Below are positions 11,235 through 21,235 of a stretch of 64,000 nt of DNA, one piece after another (the stretch's first letter is position 1; the number at the start of each line of letters is the position of its first letter). Location: assembly GCA_011037195.1 (NCBI GenBank), contig JAAEAF010001549.1:62001-126000 (forward strand), written 5' to 3'. The DNA is from Triatoma infestans. Taxonomy: Eukaryota; Arthropoda; Insecta; Hemiptera; Reduviidae. The position numbers and the translations under genes are program-made. Below the pieces are notes generated by a model that saw only the letters and a program-made list of their open reading frames with translations, was not told the DNA's origin and searched no databases.

Positions 11235-12300
11235 CAAGAAGAAAAATACAGACTACATAGCCGTTGTACAAATAATCAAGCCGAACAAATTGCCATTTTG
11301 AAAGCAATAGAATGGATTAAGAAGAATGTAAATAGTCTAATACATCAAACAATTAATATACATACAGACAGTAGAGTAACATTGTCTATGCTAAAAAATC
11401 CTGCTAAACACTTACCAATAATAGAAGGTCAACATTGATCGAAATAATGGAACAATCTCATCCAGAAGTACACTTTTCATGGATCAAAGCACATGTTGGA
11501 ATATTCGGCAACGAAATAGCAGACCAACTTGCTAAACAGGCATACGAAGATATAAACTTACCTGAAACCTATAACAAGATATCAACTGTAACATTAAGAA
11601 GAACAGTATATGAAGAAACACTGCTGAAATGGGAAGAAATCTGGCAAACTTCATCAAAAGGGAAAAATAACAAAAGAATTTTTCAAGACCATAAAAAATT
11701 CAGACAATATTGCCAACTCCGACCTAACATATAAAGTTATCCAACTGTTATCCCTGGACATGGACATTTAAGAAGCTACTTAAAAAGATTTAAAATAACG
11801 GACAATGACAGCTGCATTTGTGACAACGCCTCACAACAAACTGTTCATCACCTAATATATGACTGCAACTTACTAGAGAGGCGACGGAAACTCTTAATAC
11901 AAGATTCGATAGCGAGAGGTAAGGGATGGCCCGCTAAACCTAAACCAACTTATAGAAGATAGAAATTCTCTGCAAGTGTTTGTCAAGTTTATAAATAGTA
12001 TTGATTTTGAGAAGTTCTAAAATTTTATATTATATATATTTATATAATAATATATACATTTAGATTTATGTACATATATATAATAATAATTATTAACTAA
12101 TACTTGGATGTTTGATCAAACATAATATTGTTAAATAGTTGATTATTTTTCTGAACTGCTTAGAACATTTCACTTACTAAGTTATTTATCTTAATTGTAA
12201 ATAGATTATTTTAAACTTAAATTACTTTTAAACAACACATAATTAATTTACGAGATATGTGGAAATAAACGCCCTTGGGTCCAGGGTTACTGGCCTGAGG
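11235..12300 (+). pseudogene. LINE RNase H and C-terminal fragment
   Basis: The frame from 11235 reads CTNNQAEQIAILKAIEWI and IHTDSRVTLSMLKN, the RNase H acidic motifs (A-E, then TDS). After a shift at about 11435 it continues with WIKAHVGIFGNEIADQLAK (the last His/Asp block). Further on, HGHLRSYLKRFKI and CICDNASQQTVHHLIYDC give a knuckle, C-x-C...H-x4-C. A likely 3' end lies near 12290: AATAAACGCCC, then GGCCTGAGG and an A-run leading into (CA)n. RT is absent. Two or more frameshifts are present. It belongs to a family distinct from LX. Confidence 0.8.
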
Positions 12301-12346
12301 AAAAAAAAAACACACACACACACTCACCAATTCTAAAAACCATAGT

Positions 12347-12441
12347 TGTTCTGGTGGTTGGTTCCACACAGCTGGAAAGCATCATAGACATTTTCCATGT
12401 TAGCCTGCTCCTTTTTGTGGTCATCGACCGGTTTCGGGCGA
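12347..12441 (-). repeat. HR repeat fragment (hammerhead-like family)
   Basis: The plus strand carries GGTTGGTTCC, then GGAAAGCATC, CATTTTCC, GTGGTCATCGACCGGTTTCG and GGCG. It is the right half of the HR family read on the minus strand. It is cut exactly within the core hairpin, so the CTGANGA box is lost. Confidence 0.7.
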
Positions 12442-12468
12442 AATACAGTTAACACACTCTGCTTGCAT

Positions 12469-12648
12469 TCTACATTAGCTACAACAACATCCCCATTCTG
12501 GCCAGCCGAGATGAAGGCCCAATGCATATCAGCGCGAACACTAACACTAACACTAGCGATCTCTTTCATTTCATACTTCCAACTAGAAATATGGAAATAT
12601 AACTTTGAAATTATTTATTCTTAAAAGTTTCTTTGAAAATTAAGATAG
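12469..12648 (+). repeat. Direct repeat copy 1 (~180 bp)
   Basis: The segment from TCTACATTAGC through GAGATGAAGGCCCA and CTTCCAACTAGAAATATGG recurs at 13720-13907 in the same orientation, about 1.25 kb away, with clear but imperfect identity. It does not match another family in the window. It may be a long-terminal-repeat-like pair or an old segmental duplication. Confidence 0.6.
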
Positions 12649-12649
12649 A

Positions 12650-12780
12650 AGTGTATCAACTGTATTTGCTCTGTGCAAGTCTATGTTATTACACTGTTTA
12701 ACACAGTGTAATCCTGATGATGGGCGAACGCCCGAAATCGGTCGATGGCCACAAAAAGAAGCAGTCTATCGTCTCTGTTT
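12650..12780 (+). repeat. HR repeat with best hammerhead-like core
   Basis: Order of motifs: TTGCTCTGTGCAAGTC, then CTGATGA (12714-12720), a GGGCG-AA-CGCCC hairpin (12722-12733), GAAA (12734-12737), then TCGGTC (12738-12743). The bases just before the first box (ATC) pair with those just after the last (GAT). This gives stem I, stem II and a minimal stem III in the order of a type I hammerhead ribozyme. One U between the CTGATGA box and the hairpin is unpaired, which departs from the textbook core. It is followed by the family's GACCACAAAA-like right half. Confidence 0.6.
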
Positions 12781-12893
12781 CAAAAAACCATTTTTTTCTA
12801 ACTCAGGAGACCTCAAAACGTGTAAATCCGGTGAAAACTCGATATCGAAACTTCTCGACACGATATTTCCTCTTACAGCAGTAAGATGAAATA
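12781..12893 (-). repeat. MR repeat, left-end fragment
   Basis: On the minus strand this starts near 12890 with the CTTACTGCTGTAAGAGG-type terminus and continues through CGATATCGAG and CACCGG. It directly abuts the HR copy on its left. Confidence 0.6.
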
Positions 12894-13719
12894 ATTGATA
12901 AAATAAAAATCAATTTCCAGAGGAATCTAGTTACATTTTCTACTTGTTTTGCTAGGAGATTATGTTAACTCCATTTTGAACTGTATTTCCAAATAATATA
13001 TATCTTTATAATTAATGGAATATCATTTTTTGTAAAATTGATTAATCAATGTTTAATGTTTTATTAAGTGATATAATAATTAAGAAAGATGATAAACAAA
13101 ACAGAAAATAAATGGAAACGATTATTCTAACAGAAAACTCTAAATTTAAATATTGAAGTGAAGGAATATAAAAGAGAAGAGGGGTGTTTTATCTAATAGT
13201 AAGAATTTTGATTGATAGCAATATATTTTGGATAATCTGTTATGACGGTAGAACGGAGTCTGTATAAAATATCAATAGGGAAAGGGTTCTGTTGTTGACA
13301 TTTACTTGATTAACTGAGGTGGTGCGACTGCGAACTCTGGCGGACTGGAAGAGAGTTGGCGGTAGTAGTGCTGTTAGCTGGTGTACACACCCATCACTCA
13401 CTCACACCTCTCTCTCCCCCTCTCATACACTCGCACACACTGGCACGTCCTCCAGTTCGTTGCTTGTATCACTAGGCATAAAGGTATACTAATACCAGAA
13501 CAGCTCGCTAAGGAGTGTGTGTGTGTGTGTGTGTGACGCTTGTAGTTACCTCTCTCTGTTGTACTTACTTGCTTTCAAACTCACTTCACTATTTGCAGTG
13601 TGCGTCTGTATGAAGGGAGTATGTGCTTTGGTAGATCTCTCTCTCCCTGTAAGTACTGCCTCACAACTCACAACCTGCTCTCCAGTATACTGGTGCTGGC
13701 TTGCAGAGTTCTCTTCCAA
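12894..13719. other. Unassigned; partly GC-richer, with (GT)n
   Basis: Positions 12894-13300 are AT-rich and blank. Positions 13310-13500 are GC-richer with CACTC/CACACA-rich sequence, reminiscent of a transcribed leader, but I find no convincing splice signals. A GT microsatellite occupies 13515-13534. Confidence 0.3.
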
Positions 13720-13907
13720 TCTACATTACCAACAACAACATCCCCGGTTCTGACCAACCGAGATGAAGGCCCACTCTATATGAGCGCATACAAGTGCTAC
13801 TACACTAACACTAACGATCTCTTTCGTTTCATACTTCCAACTAGAAATATGGAAATATATCTTCTTAATTATTTATTCTTAAAGGTTTCTTTCTAAATTA
13901 AGATAAA
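13720..13907 (+). repeat. Direct repeat copy 2 (~180 bp)
   Basis: Second copy of the segment at 12469-12648, in the same orientation; it ends in TTATTTATTCTTAAA just like the first copy. Confidence 0.6.
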
Positions 13908-14163
13908 AAATGATAAAAAAACAAAAACAGAAGGTCTGAATCCAGCCCACCTCCCCTAAATTAAAGCAAGAAAGAGAACATTGTTGTGCCAAAAAAGAAA
14001 AATTAAAATTCATATCTGTAATTAAGAAAACATTTATTTATATTAGGATTCGTATTTATTAAAACATTTATATAATGAATTGTGATGTTGAACAATTTGC
14101 TTCATCCGTCTTTAAATTTTACATCTTACAGCTCCTATTGGACTATGTGTGAGTGTATCTTTT

Positions 14164-14815
14164 ATAATGGAGTGGATGAGGAGAGAAATTAGGTTTGATT
14201 AATTAGACGAGATATGAAGACACGGTTATAATATAGCTATAAGTTTACACAAATTGCACTGGACTTGTTAATGATTTTATAGAATAAAAGGTGAGAGTAG
14301 AGATATGACACGATGCGATGTATGGTTGAATCTTATAGATAGATATCTAGATAGATATCGTTAGATAGATTCTCACTGGCTTATATACAGGTTCTCCCAC
14401 TCTAGCCTGCTTAAGTCAGAGAGTACCAGAGAGGGTCCTTCTCTCTCTTAATTCTCTCTCTTGCCATTACATCATCCCCTTTCCTGAAGAAATTTTTCAC
14501 GTGTGAAAAATTTGAGCGTGCTGCTGTATCTTTGTAGCTCATCTGGTTTGGCTACGAGTTTGTTTTAGCTAGCCTGGATGTGTTGAAACTGGCTTTTGGT
14601 TCAGAAAGCTAGCGATGATGATGTTGCGAGCTAGCCAGTGTTGTTGAAAGCTAGCTATGATGATGAAAACTAGCTTATGTGGCAGAAAGCTAGTGATGGC
14701 CTTGTTGAGAACTAGCTAAGGATGGTGAAGCTAGCGATGGTGATGTTGAGAGCTAACTGGTGATTTGCAAGCTAGCGATAATGATGAGAGGGTCCTTCTC
14801 TCTCTTGCCATTACA
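14164..14815 (-). mobile_element. Deleted LTR retrotransposon
   Basis: On the minus strand it reads: a 30-bp stub starting TGTAATGGCAAGAGAGAG (14815 downward), a remnant internal region, then a polypurine tract AGGAAAGGGGATGA ending at 14475. A full LTR follows, starting again with TGTAATGGCAAGAG (14474 to about 14164). Within that LTR, TGTATATAAGCC is a good TATA-type promoter. CTTTT(A) occurs on both sides (14159-14164 and 14816-14821), which looks like a 5-6 bp target-site duplication. So a 5' LTR stub, the 3' internal end and a 3' LTR remain after a large internal deletion. No gag or pol coding survives. Confidence 0.7.
14560..14785 (-). repeat. GCTAGC minisatellite inside the LTR element
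   Basis: About ten units spaced roughly 20-35 bp apart. Each contains AGCTAGC or a one-base variant, with GATGATG/TGTTGA-like spacers. It lies just upstream (minus strand) of the polypurine tract, where LTR elements often have a non-coding 3' region. Confidence 0.75.
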
Positions 14816-14817
14816 CT

Positions 14818-15045
14818 TTTAACAGAATAACTCAAAAACGAAAAGTCGCAGCAAGCTCAAACTTTGGTATTCCGTTTAGGAATCATCACTGCATCAGACA
14901 CTAAGATTTCGGACAAAACCCAACAACCGGATGTGCGACATTACTGAACGTTTATTTTTTCAGATTTTTGTGATAATCTCGAAAATGGCACCAACAATTT
15001 TCTTTGAACATCGTATACTATCTACATACATAAATACTGTAATAG
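14818..15045 (+). repeat. MR repeat, subfamily B fragment
   Basis: Aligns with 43870-44110: AACTCAAAAACGAAAAGTCG, TATTCCGTTTAGG, then an ACCGGATGTGCGAC core and a CTCGAAAATGGCACCAAC module. Both termini are lost. The LTR element on its left landed next to or within it. Confidence 0.6.
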
Positions 15046-15895
15046 GATCCGAAGAGAGGGATCCAAAGCAGAGAGAGAGAGAGAGAGAGAGACAGGGTCA
15101 CTTCTAGTTTAGGCGAGACGAGAGTGGGAGAAACTAAGGAGGGAATCTACAGGCAGTCTTGCAGCAGAGTTCATGCAGCTGTCACAACGCGTCATCAACC
15201 TTTCTCTTTACCTCTCATTACCATTTTATATATTTTAGTGTAAAGTCCAGGCAGTTTGTGCTACTTTTCTATTATACAGTGTTCAGCTTTACTTCTAGTT
15301 TATTTATCTATCTAATCCAACTTCTCTCCTGCTCAAACTTATTATAATACCTATCACTTTTATGAAACACATTCCGTCGAAATGATATTTTGGGGGTTCT
15401 ACTGGACGAACAGTAGCGTTATGCTTTCCAGGGTAGTACCATGTCAGTATAATATATGGTTTTACCATCCACATAATTTTAATACATATTACTAACATTG
15501 AAAGAATTGTAAATTTGAAAATAAAATAAATCGGGTTAACGGAAATGCGAATTGATAGGATAGATTTTTGACCTATTTTTTTTTTTTTTTTAATTTTCTC
15601 GAAAACGGTTGTATCGATTTTCTTTAAACTTAAAATAAAACTTGGAATTGTAAAGGTAAGCAAGTAAAATCTCCACCCCCGACCCCCTATTTTATGGCCA
15701 GCCCAAGTAAACATTGTGATGGTTGTGGTGGTTGGTACTGCAGAGCTGGAGCCAACACAAAACAACGAACAGACAAAATTTGCCAGTGAACCATTAGTCA
15801 AAACACTCTTCTCACAACAATAAAAAACGCAATTACCAGCACAAGTAGTATACCTACATGGACCAAATAGTTCATAAACAGATTATACTTTTAGT
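15046..15895. other. (GA)n, unassigned, and diverged MR/HR pieces
   Basis: A GA microsatellite is at 15069-15092. Positions 15345-15700 share AGTAGCGTTATGCTTT and a CTCGAAAACGGTTG module with MR subfamily B, but strongly diverged. Positions 15712-15755 match the HR right half (GTGGTGGTTGGT...GCAGAGCTGG). Nothing coding is supported. Confidence 0.4.
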
Positions 15896-16045
15896 TTAGT
15901 TAAAAAAAAAAAAAAAAAAAAAATATGCGTGCGTACATGGAGAGTAAGTGAATGCTGTGTAAAGAGGTAAAAAGGTCGAGTGGAATGCATGCATATGTAT
16001 ATAACCACATATACTTGTATATGTACAAGTATCATATTTATAAAT

Positions 16046-16076
<31 letters not shown>

Positions 16077-16650
16077 AAATGGATATATAACAGGATATAT
16101 ATATTATATAAATATAAATTTATTATATATATAAATATAAATTTATTATATATATCTAAATATAAATTAAATATTATATATATAATATTATAAAATATAA
16201 CATAAATATATGATATGTGTATATACAATATGGTAGGTGTATGTGATATATAAATATATATGTGTGTGTGTGTATGTATGGTATATGTTTAGTATATGTA
16301 TGTACTGTAATATATATAGTATACGTATGCATATATATATATATAAAACATAGTCATAAATATTATATAATATGCTTATGTGTATTTAATTTTTATTATT
16401 TCAATCACTTAATTGTAAATTGTGTTAGCTTGAAATCGTTATTTAATTTCATTTTAAAGTTATTCTAATTATTTAATTGTCAAGTGAATCTCCCTCCAGC
16501 ACAGAGCTTAAAAATTACACCCCCACGTGTTGTTTCCATTTCAAAGAAAATTTGCCCCTTTAACAACCCAAACATGTGTTCCTTTCCCACCCAGCTGAAC
16601 CTATCTCCCTTTGACCTAGTTTAAGAGTTTAGTTTTAAAATACAATTAAA
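15896..16650. other. A-run and (TA)-rich low-complexity block
   Basis: A 22-base A-run at 15902-15923 is followed by several hundred bases of TATA/TATG-type low complexity (16020-16350), then ordinary AT-rich sequence. The long frames here are artefacts of the low complexity. Confidence 0.7.
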
Positions 16651-16659
16651 AAAAACAGG

Positions 16660-16800
16660 CAGTGCATAAACTGAATTTGCTCTGTGCAAGTCTGAGTTAT
16701 CACACTGTCTGACAAACGCATCCTGAAGATGGGCGAACGTCCGGAACCGGTCGATGACCACAAAATGAAGCAGGCTACCACCAAAACTGTCTCTAAACAT
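16660..16800 (+). repeat. HR repeat
   Basis: A nearly complete unit: ACTGAATTTGCTCTGTGCAA, CATC (16719-16722), CTGAAGA (16723-16729), the core hairpin, then CCGGTC and GATG. The GAAA box has become GGAA here, so a ribozyme fold would be inactive. The right half continues with GACCACAAAATGAAGCAGG. Confidence 0.75.
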
Positions 16801-16892
16801 TGTAACGTTGTCATTTTATAAAAAAATTGTTGATTTAATTGGTATAAGAGAAAGTTGTGTGAGTGTTTCACACGAGTTTTTTTTTTTTTTTT

Positions 16893-16955
16893 TTTTTAAT
16901 ACTTCGAGGGAACCTCGACACGATCTCAGTAGTTCCTTTTATTAGGAGTAAGAAA
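16893..16955 (-). repeat. MR repeat, left-end fragment
   Basis: The minus strand shows CTTACTCCTAATAAAAGGAA and the following GATCGTGTCGAGG-like bases, the MR left terminus. It is preceded on the plus strand by a long T-run. Confidence 0.5.
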
Positions 16956-16970
16956 TAGAAAAAGAGATTA

Positions 16971-17070
16971 CATAGTATAAATATATAATATTATTAGTAT
17001 CATATTATATAGTACATAGTATAAATATATAATATTATTAGTATCATATTATATAGTACATAGTATAAAT
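16971..17070. repeat. 44-bp tandem repeat, ~2.3 units
   Basis: A unit starting CATAGTATAAATATATAATA and ending ATATTATATAGTA is repeated twice in full, without differences that I can see, plus a partial third. Perfect identity points to a recent duplication. Confidence 0.85.
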
Positions 17071-17247
17071 TGAAAAGAATTGAAGATAAGAAACTTAGTG
17101 GAGATGGTTTATTGTAAATTTATATCTGTCCACATTGTCCTGTTACATATAGTGTGACATGCAGGCAGCTCATTATGAATACGGACCCTAGTGTGTGTGT
17201 GTATATATACACTAGTGTATTTACCATATAAATGTATGTACAATATA

Positions 17248-18560
17248 CAGGATGTCCCATTTATATGGGCCACTTTTGAAATAACTCTTAAACGAAGCAA
17301 GATATCTAAAAAGTGAACATAACCATTGTTGAAGTATTTTCGCTCTAGTTTATGATGGTGTTACATGTTTTTTTATTTTATTGCCGCCTTACACCTTAAA
17401 TCGGTGGTTGAAAGTGGCGATTTTTTTCGAGCCCCACTTTTTTAATAGTGTACTGAAAACTATTCAAAGAGTGAAGAAAAATGCCGTTAATTCCACTTCA
17501 ATATTTCAAAAATCATTGTCAAGATATTCAACCATAAAGATTCAATTTTCGTCATTTTTTTCCCCCTATTTTTCTGTTTCGTAAACTAAAATTAAAAGCG
17601 GATTTTCTTATTAATTTCGAATAAATAAGTGAGTTCAAACGCTGATAAAACTTAAAAGCTATTTTAAAACCATAAGGGACTTAAAGATCAGGTAAAACAT
17701 CATTAAAACAAAACAATTTTCCAGTTTATTTACAAAAATCGATAAAAAAATATTTCCTATATATTCAAAATGACTTCCTCGGCTTAAACGGCACAAGCGC
17801 AGTCGCTGTGCAACAATATATGAAGTTACTAATCGTATCATGTATGCCGGAATTGCTAAGCAGGTTTGGATTAAGTCTGCACTAGGTGCTTCTGGAGTTG
17901 TTGGTTTCTTGGTATAAATTATATCGCAAAAAAAAAAAATCAAGAGGGCTTAAATCTCTAGCGATCTGAAAGACCAGCTTGCCGGTCCCTGTCTCCCGGT
18001 CCAGCAGTTACTGAACATCTGTCTGTTAATGTTTGGTGCGGAATAGTTGGAGACAAAACCATTTTTTTTTTATCAATTTTTGTAAATAAACGAAAATTGT
18101 TTTGTTTTAATGATGTATTACCTGATTTTTAGTTCCTTTATGTTTTTAAATAGCTTTTAAGTTGTATCAGCATTTGTACTCTCTTAATTGTTCGAAATAA
18201 ATAAGAAAATCCGATTTTAATTTTAGTTAACGAAACAGAAAAATAGGAAAAAAAAACAAGAAAATTGAATCTTTATAGTTGGATATCTCGGCAACGGTTT
18301 ACAATATTGAAGTGTAATGAACTGGATTTTTCTTCATTGTTTGAATAGTTTTCAATACAGTAGTAAAAAGTAGGGGTCAAAAGGAAATTGCCACATTTAA
18401 CCACCGATTTAAGGTGTTAAGGTGGCAATAAAATCAAAAAACATTAACATTATCATAAACTAGAGCGCAAATACTTCAACAATGGTTATGTTCATTTTTT
18501 TGATATCTTTCTTCGTTTAAGAGTTATTTCAAAAGTGGCCCGTTTAAATGGGACACCCTA
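17248..18560. mobile_element. 1.3-kb palindromic DNA transposon with transposase shards
   Basis: Arms of about 500 bp (17248 to about 17750, and about 18060 to 18560) are inverted copies of each other. The tips are CAGGATGTCCCATTTA and its near-inverse TAGGGTGTCCCATTTA, flanked by TATA on both sides (17244-17247 and 18561-18564). The centre holds two transposase scraps. On the minus strand near 17780-17870, a reading of the form RLCRLSRGSHFEYI matches the C-terminus of DUF4817-type mariner transposases (C....G.HIEHL). On the plus strand near 18025, SVNVWCGIVGD matches the block after the first catalytic Asp. It is a foldback derivative of the transposon type represented at 4600-5460. It is non-autonomous. 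Confidence 0.75.
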
Positions 18561-18984
18561 TATATTCTTAATGTGTCACTCTTGAAGTTACACAAATGTG
18601 ACTATTAATGTCACAAGTCTTTAATATAATAAATGTAACTTTAGAACGTATTCAAAGCACATGAACTATAATATTCCTCCAGGAATTTCAAAAACAAGTT
18701 TTTACTATAATGGAACAAAATTTACATTACTGGGGGGGCACATTTATTCCTTTATATTTTTCAGTTTTACTGACCGGAATCGTGACTTTACTGAACGGTT
18801 TTCTTTTCCGTTTTCTGCAATTTTCTCGTTAAAGTTACTAAAGAGTTTCTTTGAACTTGACATGCTAGCTGCGTATTTATTGACCTATCATTTTTGTTTG
18901 CACATTTTTCCGAAGAGATAAGCTGGAGGCAAATAATAATACTTGCTTAAATTACCGCTTTTACTTTAAGTTCTTGCATTTTTT
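18561..18984. other. AT-rich; diverged MR-like module at 18735-18920
   Basis: The 18750-18850 stretch has ACTGACCGGAATCGTGACTT and TTTACTGAACGG followed by TTCTGCAATTTTCTCG, which resembles an MR module core in plus orientation. It is too diverged to place ends. Confidence 0.35.
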
Positions 18985-19165
18985 TTTTTTTTAATATAAG
19001 GCGCTTCAATATCTATGGTCATTGGCGCCCAGAACCTTCTCAGTGCACTGCCGGCCTCCGGACAGTGAGCTGTAGAGGCTCCTAGAAAGAAAAAATCTAA
19101 GGGTAGCAAGCTGGACTCGAACCCGGGTCCTCCGCATAGGAGTCCAGTATGCTAACCACTTAACT
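18985..19165 (-). mobile_element. tRNA-derived SINE, family SA
   Basis: Read on the minus strand, the tRNA-like head contains an A-box-like TTAAGTGGTTAGC and a clear B box GGTTCGAGTCC (complement at 19113-19123). The SA body follows: TTAGATTTTTTCTTTCTAGG, CTCACTGTCCGGAGGCCGGC, GTGCACTGAGAAGG, then an A-rich tail (T-run at 18981-18992 on plus). The copy is shorter than the one at 27061-27309 because it lacks one internal segment. Confidence 0.8.
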
Positions 19166-19189
19166 GTTCCTTTCCCTCAAACATACAAT

Positions 19190-19816
19190 ATTAAAGGCAA
19201 TTAAATTTAGTAAACATTTCCAAATTTAAAGGCAATTCATCAATTATAATTCTATAATTGCATTAATAGAAAATCGTGTAAGTGCTTCATAACAGATTTT
19301 TTTTTTTTTGCTATTTTTTGAAGTTCACGAATTTCATTTTAATAGGTCACCATAATCAATAAATAAAATCTGGTATTTTATCCGTCGTAGCATGCATATT
19401 TCTTTTATTCCGGACTGGTTTCGATTTTCATCCATCGTCAGAGTAAATTTATCAAGTTCGTGCAGAGAGTTCATTTCAAGGCATTTTTTTTTTGTTACAC
19501 TCGACTTTGCGGTTATTATGCTCTGGGGTTGCATAATTTATGCACACCTTATTCCTTATACTAAAAAATGATTCCCGAATTTACAATAATTGTTTGAATA
19601 TTTGATTGTTTTTCCTTTATGCTGATATTAGCGCTGGCATTATTCATTCATACATTCGCTTTCATTCATAACTACAAGTTCTCCAATAAATACTTTCATC
19701 CTAATAAATACACTCACACCATAGAACAAACATGCATGTACTATCTGGTTAAGATAGAGTACTCAATATTCCTCTACCCCTAAATCTTAAGTCTAAAGTC
19801 TAAAATGTGTTATGTA
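19190..19816. other. Unassigned, with a hammerhead-like motif at 19411-19442
   Basis: On the minus strand 19442-19411 reads CTGACGATGGATGAAAATCG and then AAACCAGTCC, the same box order as the HR core but in a different sequence context. A related motif is at 21405-21450. The rest is AT-rich and blank. Confidence 0.4.
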
Positions 19817-20365
19817 TGTAGTGGAATCAATTGTCGTGATTCCTGAGGTATGAAGTTAGATGTCTTGAAGAGGGATTTATTAAGCGGAAGTTAGTTTAGA
19901 GAGTTATTGCTTGAAGTACTAACACTTGTATACTTCACGGTCGCGGTCGGAACTCAAGTATAACTGTTGCTGTAAAATGATACTGATATAATGATGTGGC
20001 TACTCGTATAATGATGAATGATATAATGATCCCCTCTTCCAGTGGGGCGAAGTTTATATTAGTCTTACTCACACACTCAAGTGTGTAAGTAAGTTCTCAC
20101 ACTAAGACATCTCTAGTAGCGTGCGACCTTGTGCGACCTTGGTTAGGTCGGCGACCAGTGATTCAGGTCAGTGGCCAGACTTGGTCGCCCATCGGCGACT
20201 TTCAAAGACCAGGTGGCTTCTGTTCAATAAACAGGGCTTTATCGGTGCTTGTCTTTGATACCTTTGTACTGAAAAGGCAGCGACCGGCTGTGGGGCCACT
20301 AGTTATAAATTATTCTTTCTTTTTGTTATATTTTGTGAAGGCTTTGACATTGCTATGTCATTACA
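19817..20365 (-). mobile_element. Solo LTR
   Basis: The minus strand begins TGTAATGACATAGC (20365 downward) and ends CCACTACA (19817). It contains a TATA-type CTAATATAAACTTCGCC near 20060 and TTAATAAATCCC near 19880, an appropriate U3-R-U5 order for promoter and polyadenylation signal. No internal region adjoins it. The second, longer copy is at 46269-47612. Flanking TGTA/TGTG is a possible but imperfect 4-bp duplication. Confidence 0.7.
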
Positions 20366-20429
20366 TGTGCATCTATATGCAAGTATGAACTATTTAAAAC
20401 TATTATTTTTTTTAATTTTATCACCCGGT

Positions 20430-21235
20430 CGATGATAGCTGGATCATCTTTTAGAGCTTCTAACAAGGTATTGGGAATCTTGTACAATTTTCTACTTCGT
20501 TGATATAATAGGCACTCAATTATAATACGTGTTGCACGGATATTGGGACATTACAAGTATTACAAAATGGGATTTGTTTCCAGCTCAAAATAACTATGTG
20601 AGACCAGAGTATGGCCGATTCTCAAACGAGCGACAATTATCACCTCTTTTCCGAACGGTTCTAGATAGGGTTGCCAGATCTAATATATTTAATATCACGC
20701 TGATATATTTTTTCTTATTGATATATGATAGACTCTAAATATACTCTAAAAAATGATATATTTATCCGAACACTGCGATGATAACAATAATAATTCGTAT
20801 TAGCGCGCTCATATCGCGCCACACAATCATTAGTGAACAAGTAGTGAATGCTGATTGGTTGATAGGAGTCTCGTTTATGGCGCGCGCATAGCTTGCGCCA
20901 ACGGATTCCGCCGGTCTCTCACCAGGTGTCAAAAGTGACGAAACTAAAAATTTAGGTTACAAATACTTAAAGAGTGCTCTTCACCAACTGACAATCAGAA
21001 AATATTGACGTTTAAGTTTTTATGGCCGCAACTGTATGTGCATTTATTTTTGTTATAAATTAACAAATTTTGAAAGATCTGTTTATAAAGTTTTCAAAAA
21101 ATGTGATATATTTTCTTTCCTAAGTGATATATTTTTGTAATCTTAATCGTATGTATATTTACATTTTTCACCTGGCAACCCTAGTTCTAGATACTGATTT
21201 CCACTGTGTCTTTTATAATTCTTAGTTTATTGTTT
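20430..21235 (-). pseudogene. LINE C-terminal fragment split by a MULE-like element
   Basis: With 20667-21182 removed, the minus strand reads RLRIGHTLVSHSYFELETNP, then PFCNTCNVPISVQHVL, IECLLYQRSRKLYKI and LLEALKDDPAIIDR, with frame changes between them. This is the usual LINE tail after RNase H (LRIGHT..TH.YL..., C-x2-C-x7-H-x4-C). Only the C-terminal part remains. Confidence 0.75.
20667..21182. mobile_element. MULE-like non-autonomous DNA transposon
   Basis: The ends are AGGGTTGCCAG and the exact inverse CTGGCAACCCT. The flanks are GGTTCTAGAT (20657-20666) and AGTTCTAGAT (21183-21192), i.e. a 9-10 bp target duplication. Removing the element restores the LINE reading. A duplication of this length is characteristic of Mutator-like elements. 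The interior has no transposase; it contains several GATATATT motifs near both ends and a GC-rich centre with GGCGCGCGC. Confidence 0.75.

Noticed and set aside
12397..12569. Overlapping reading frames on both strands containing 'VDDHKK' and 'FGRN' type peptides, repeated in several HR copies
   Set aside because: They are translations of the HR repeat and change frame between copies, so they are not a protein family.
14560..14785. CRISPR-like array (regular AGCTAGC units)
   Set aside because: Eukaryotic context, very short variable units with irregular spacing, and no distinct repeats and spacers; it is a minisatellite inside an LTR element.
15896..16468. Long tyrosine/isoleucine-rich frames on both strands
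   Set aside because: Pure (TA)n/(TATG)n low complexity; no stop codons by composition only.
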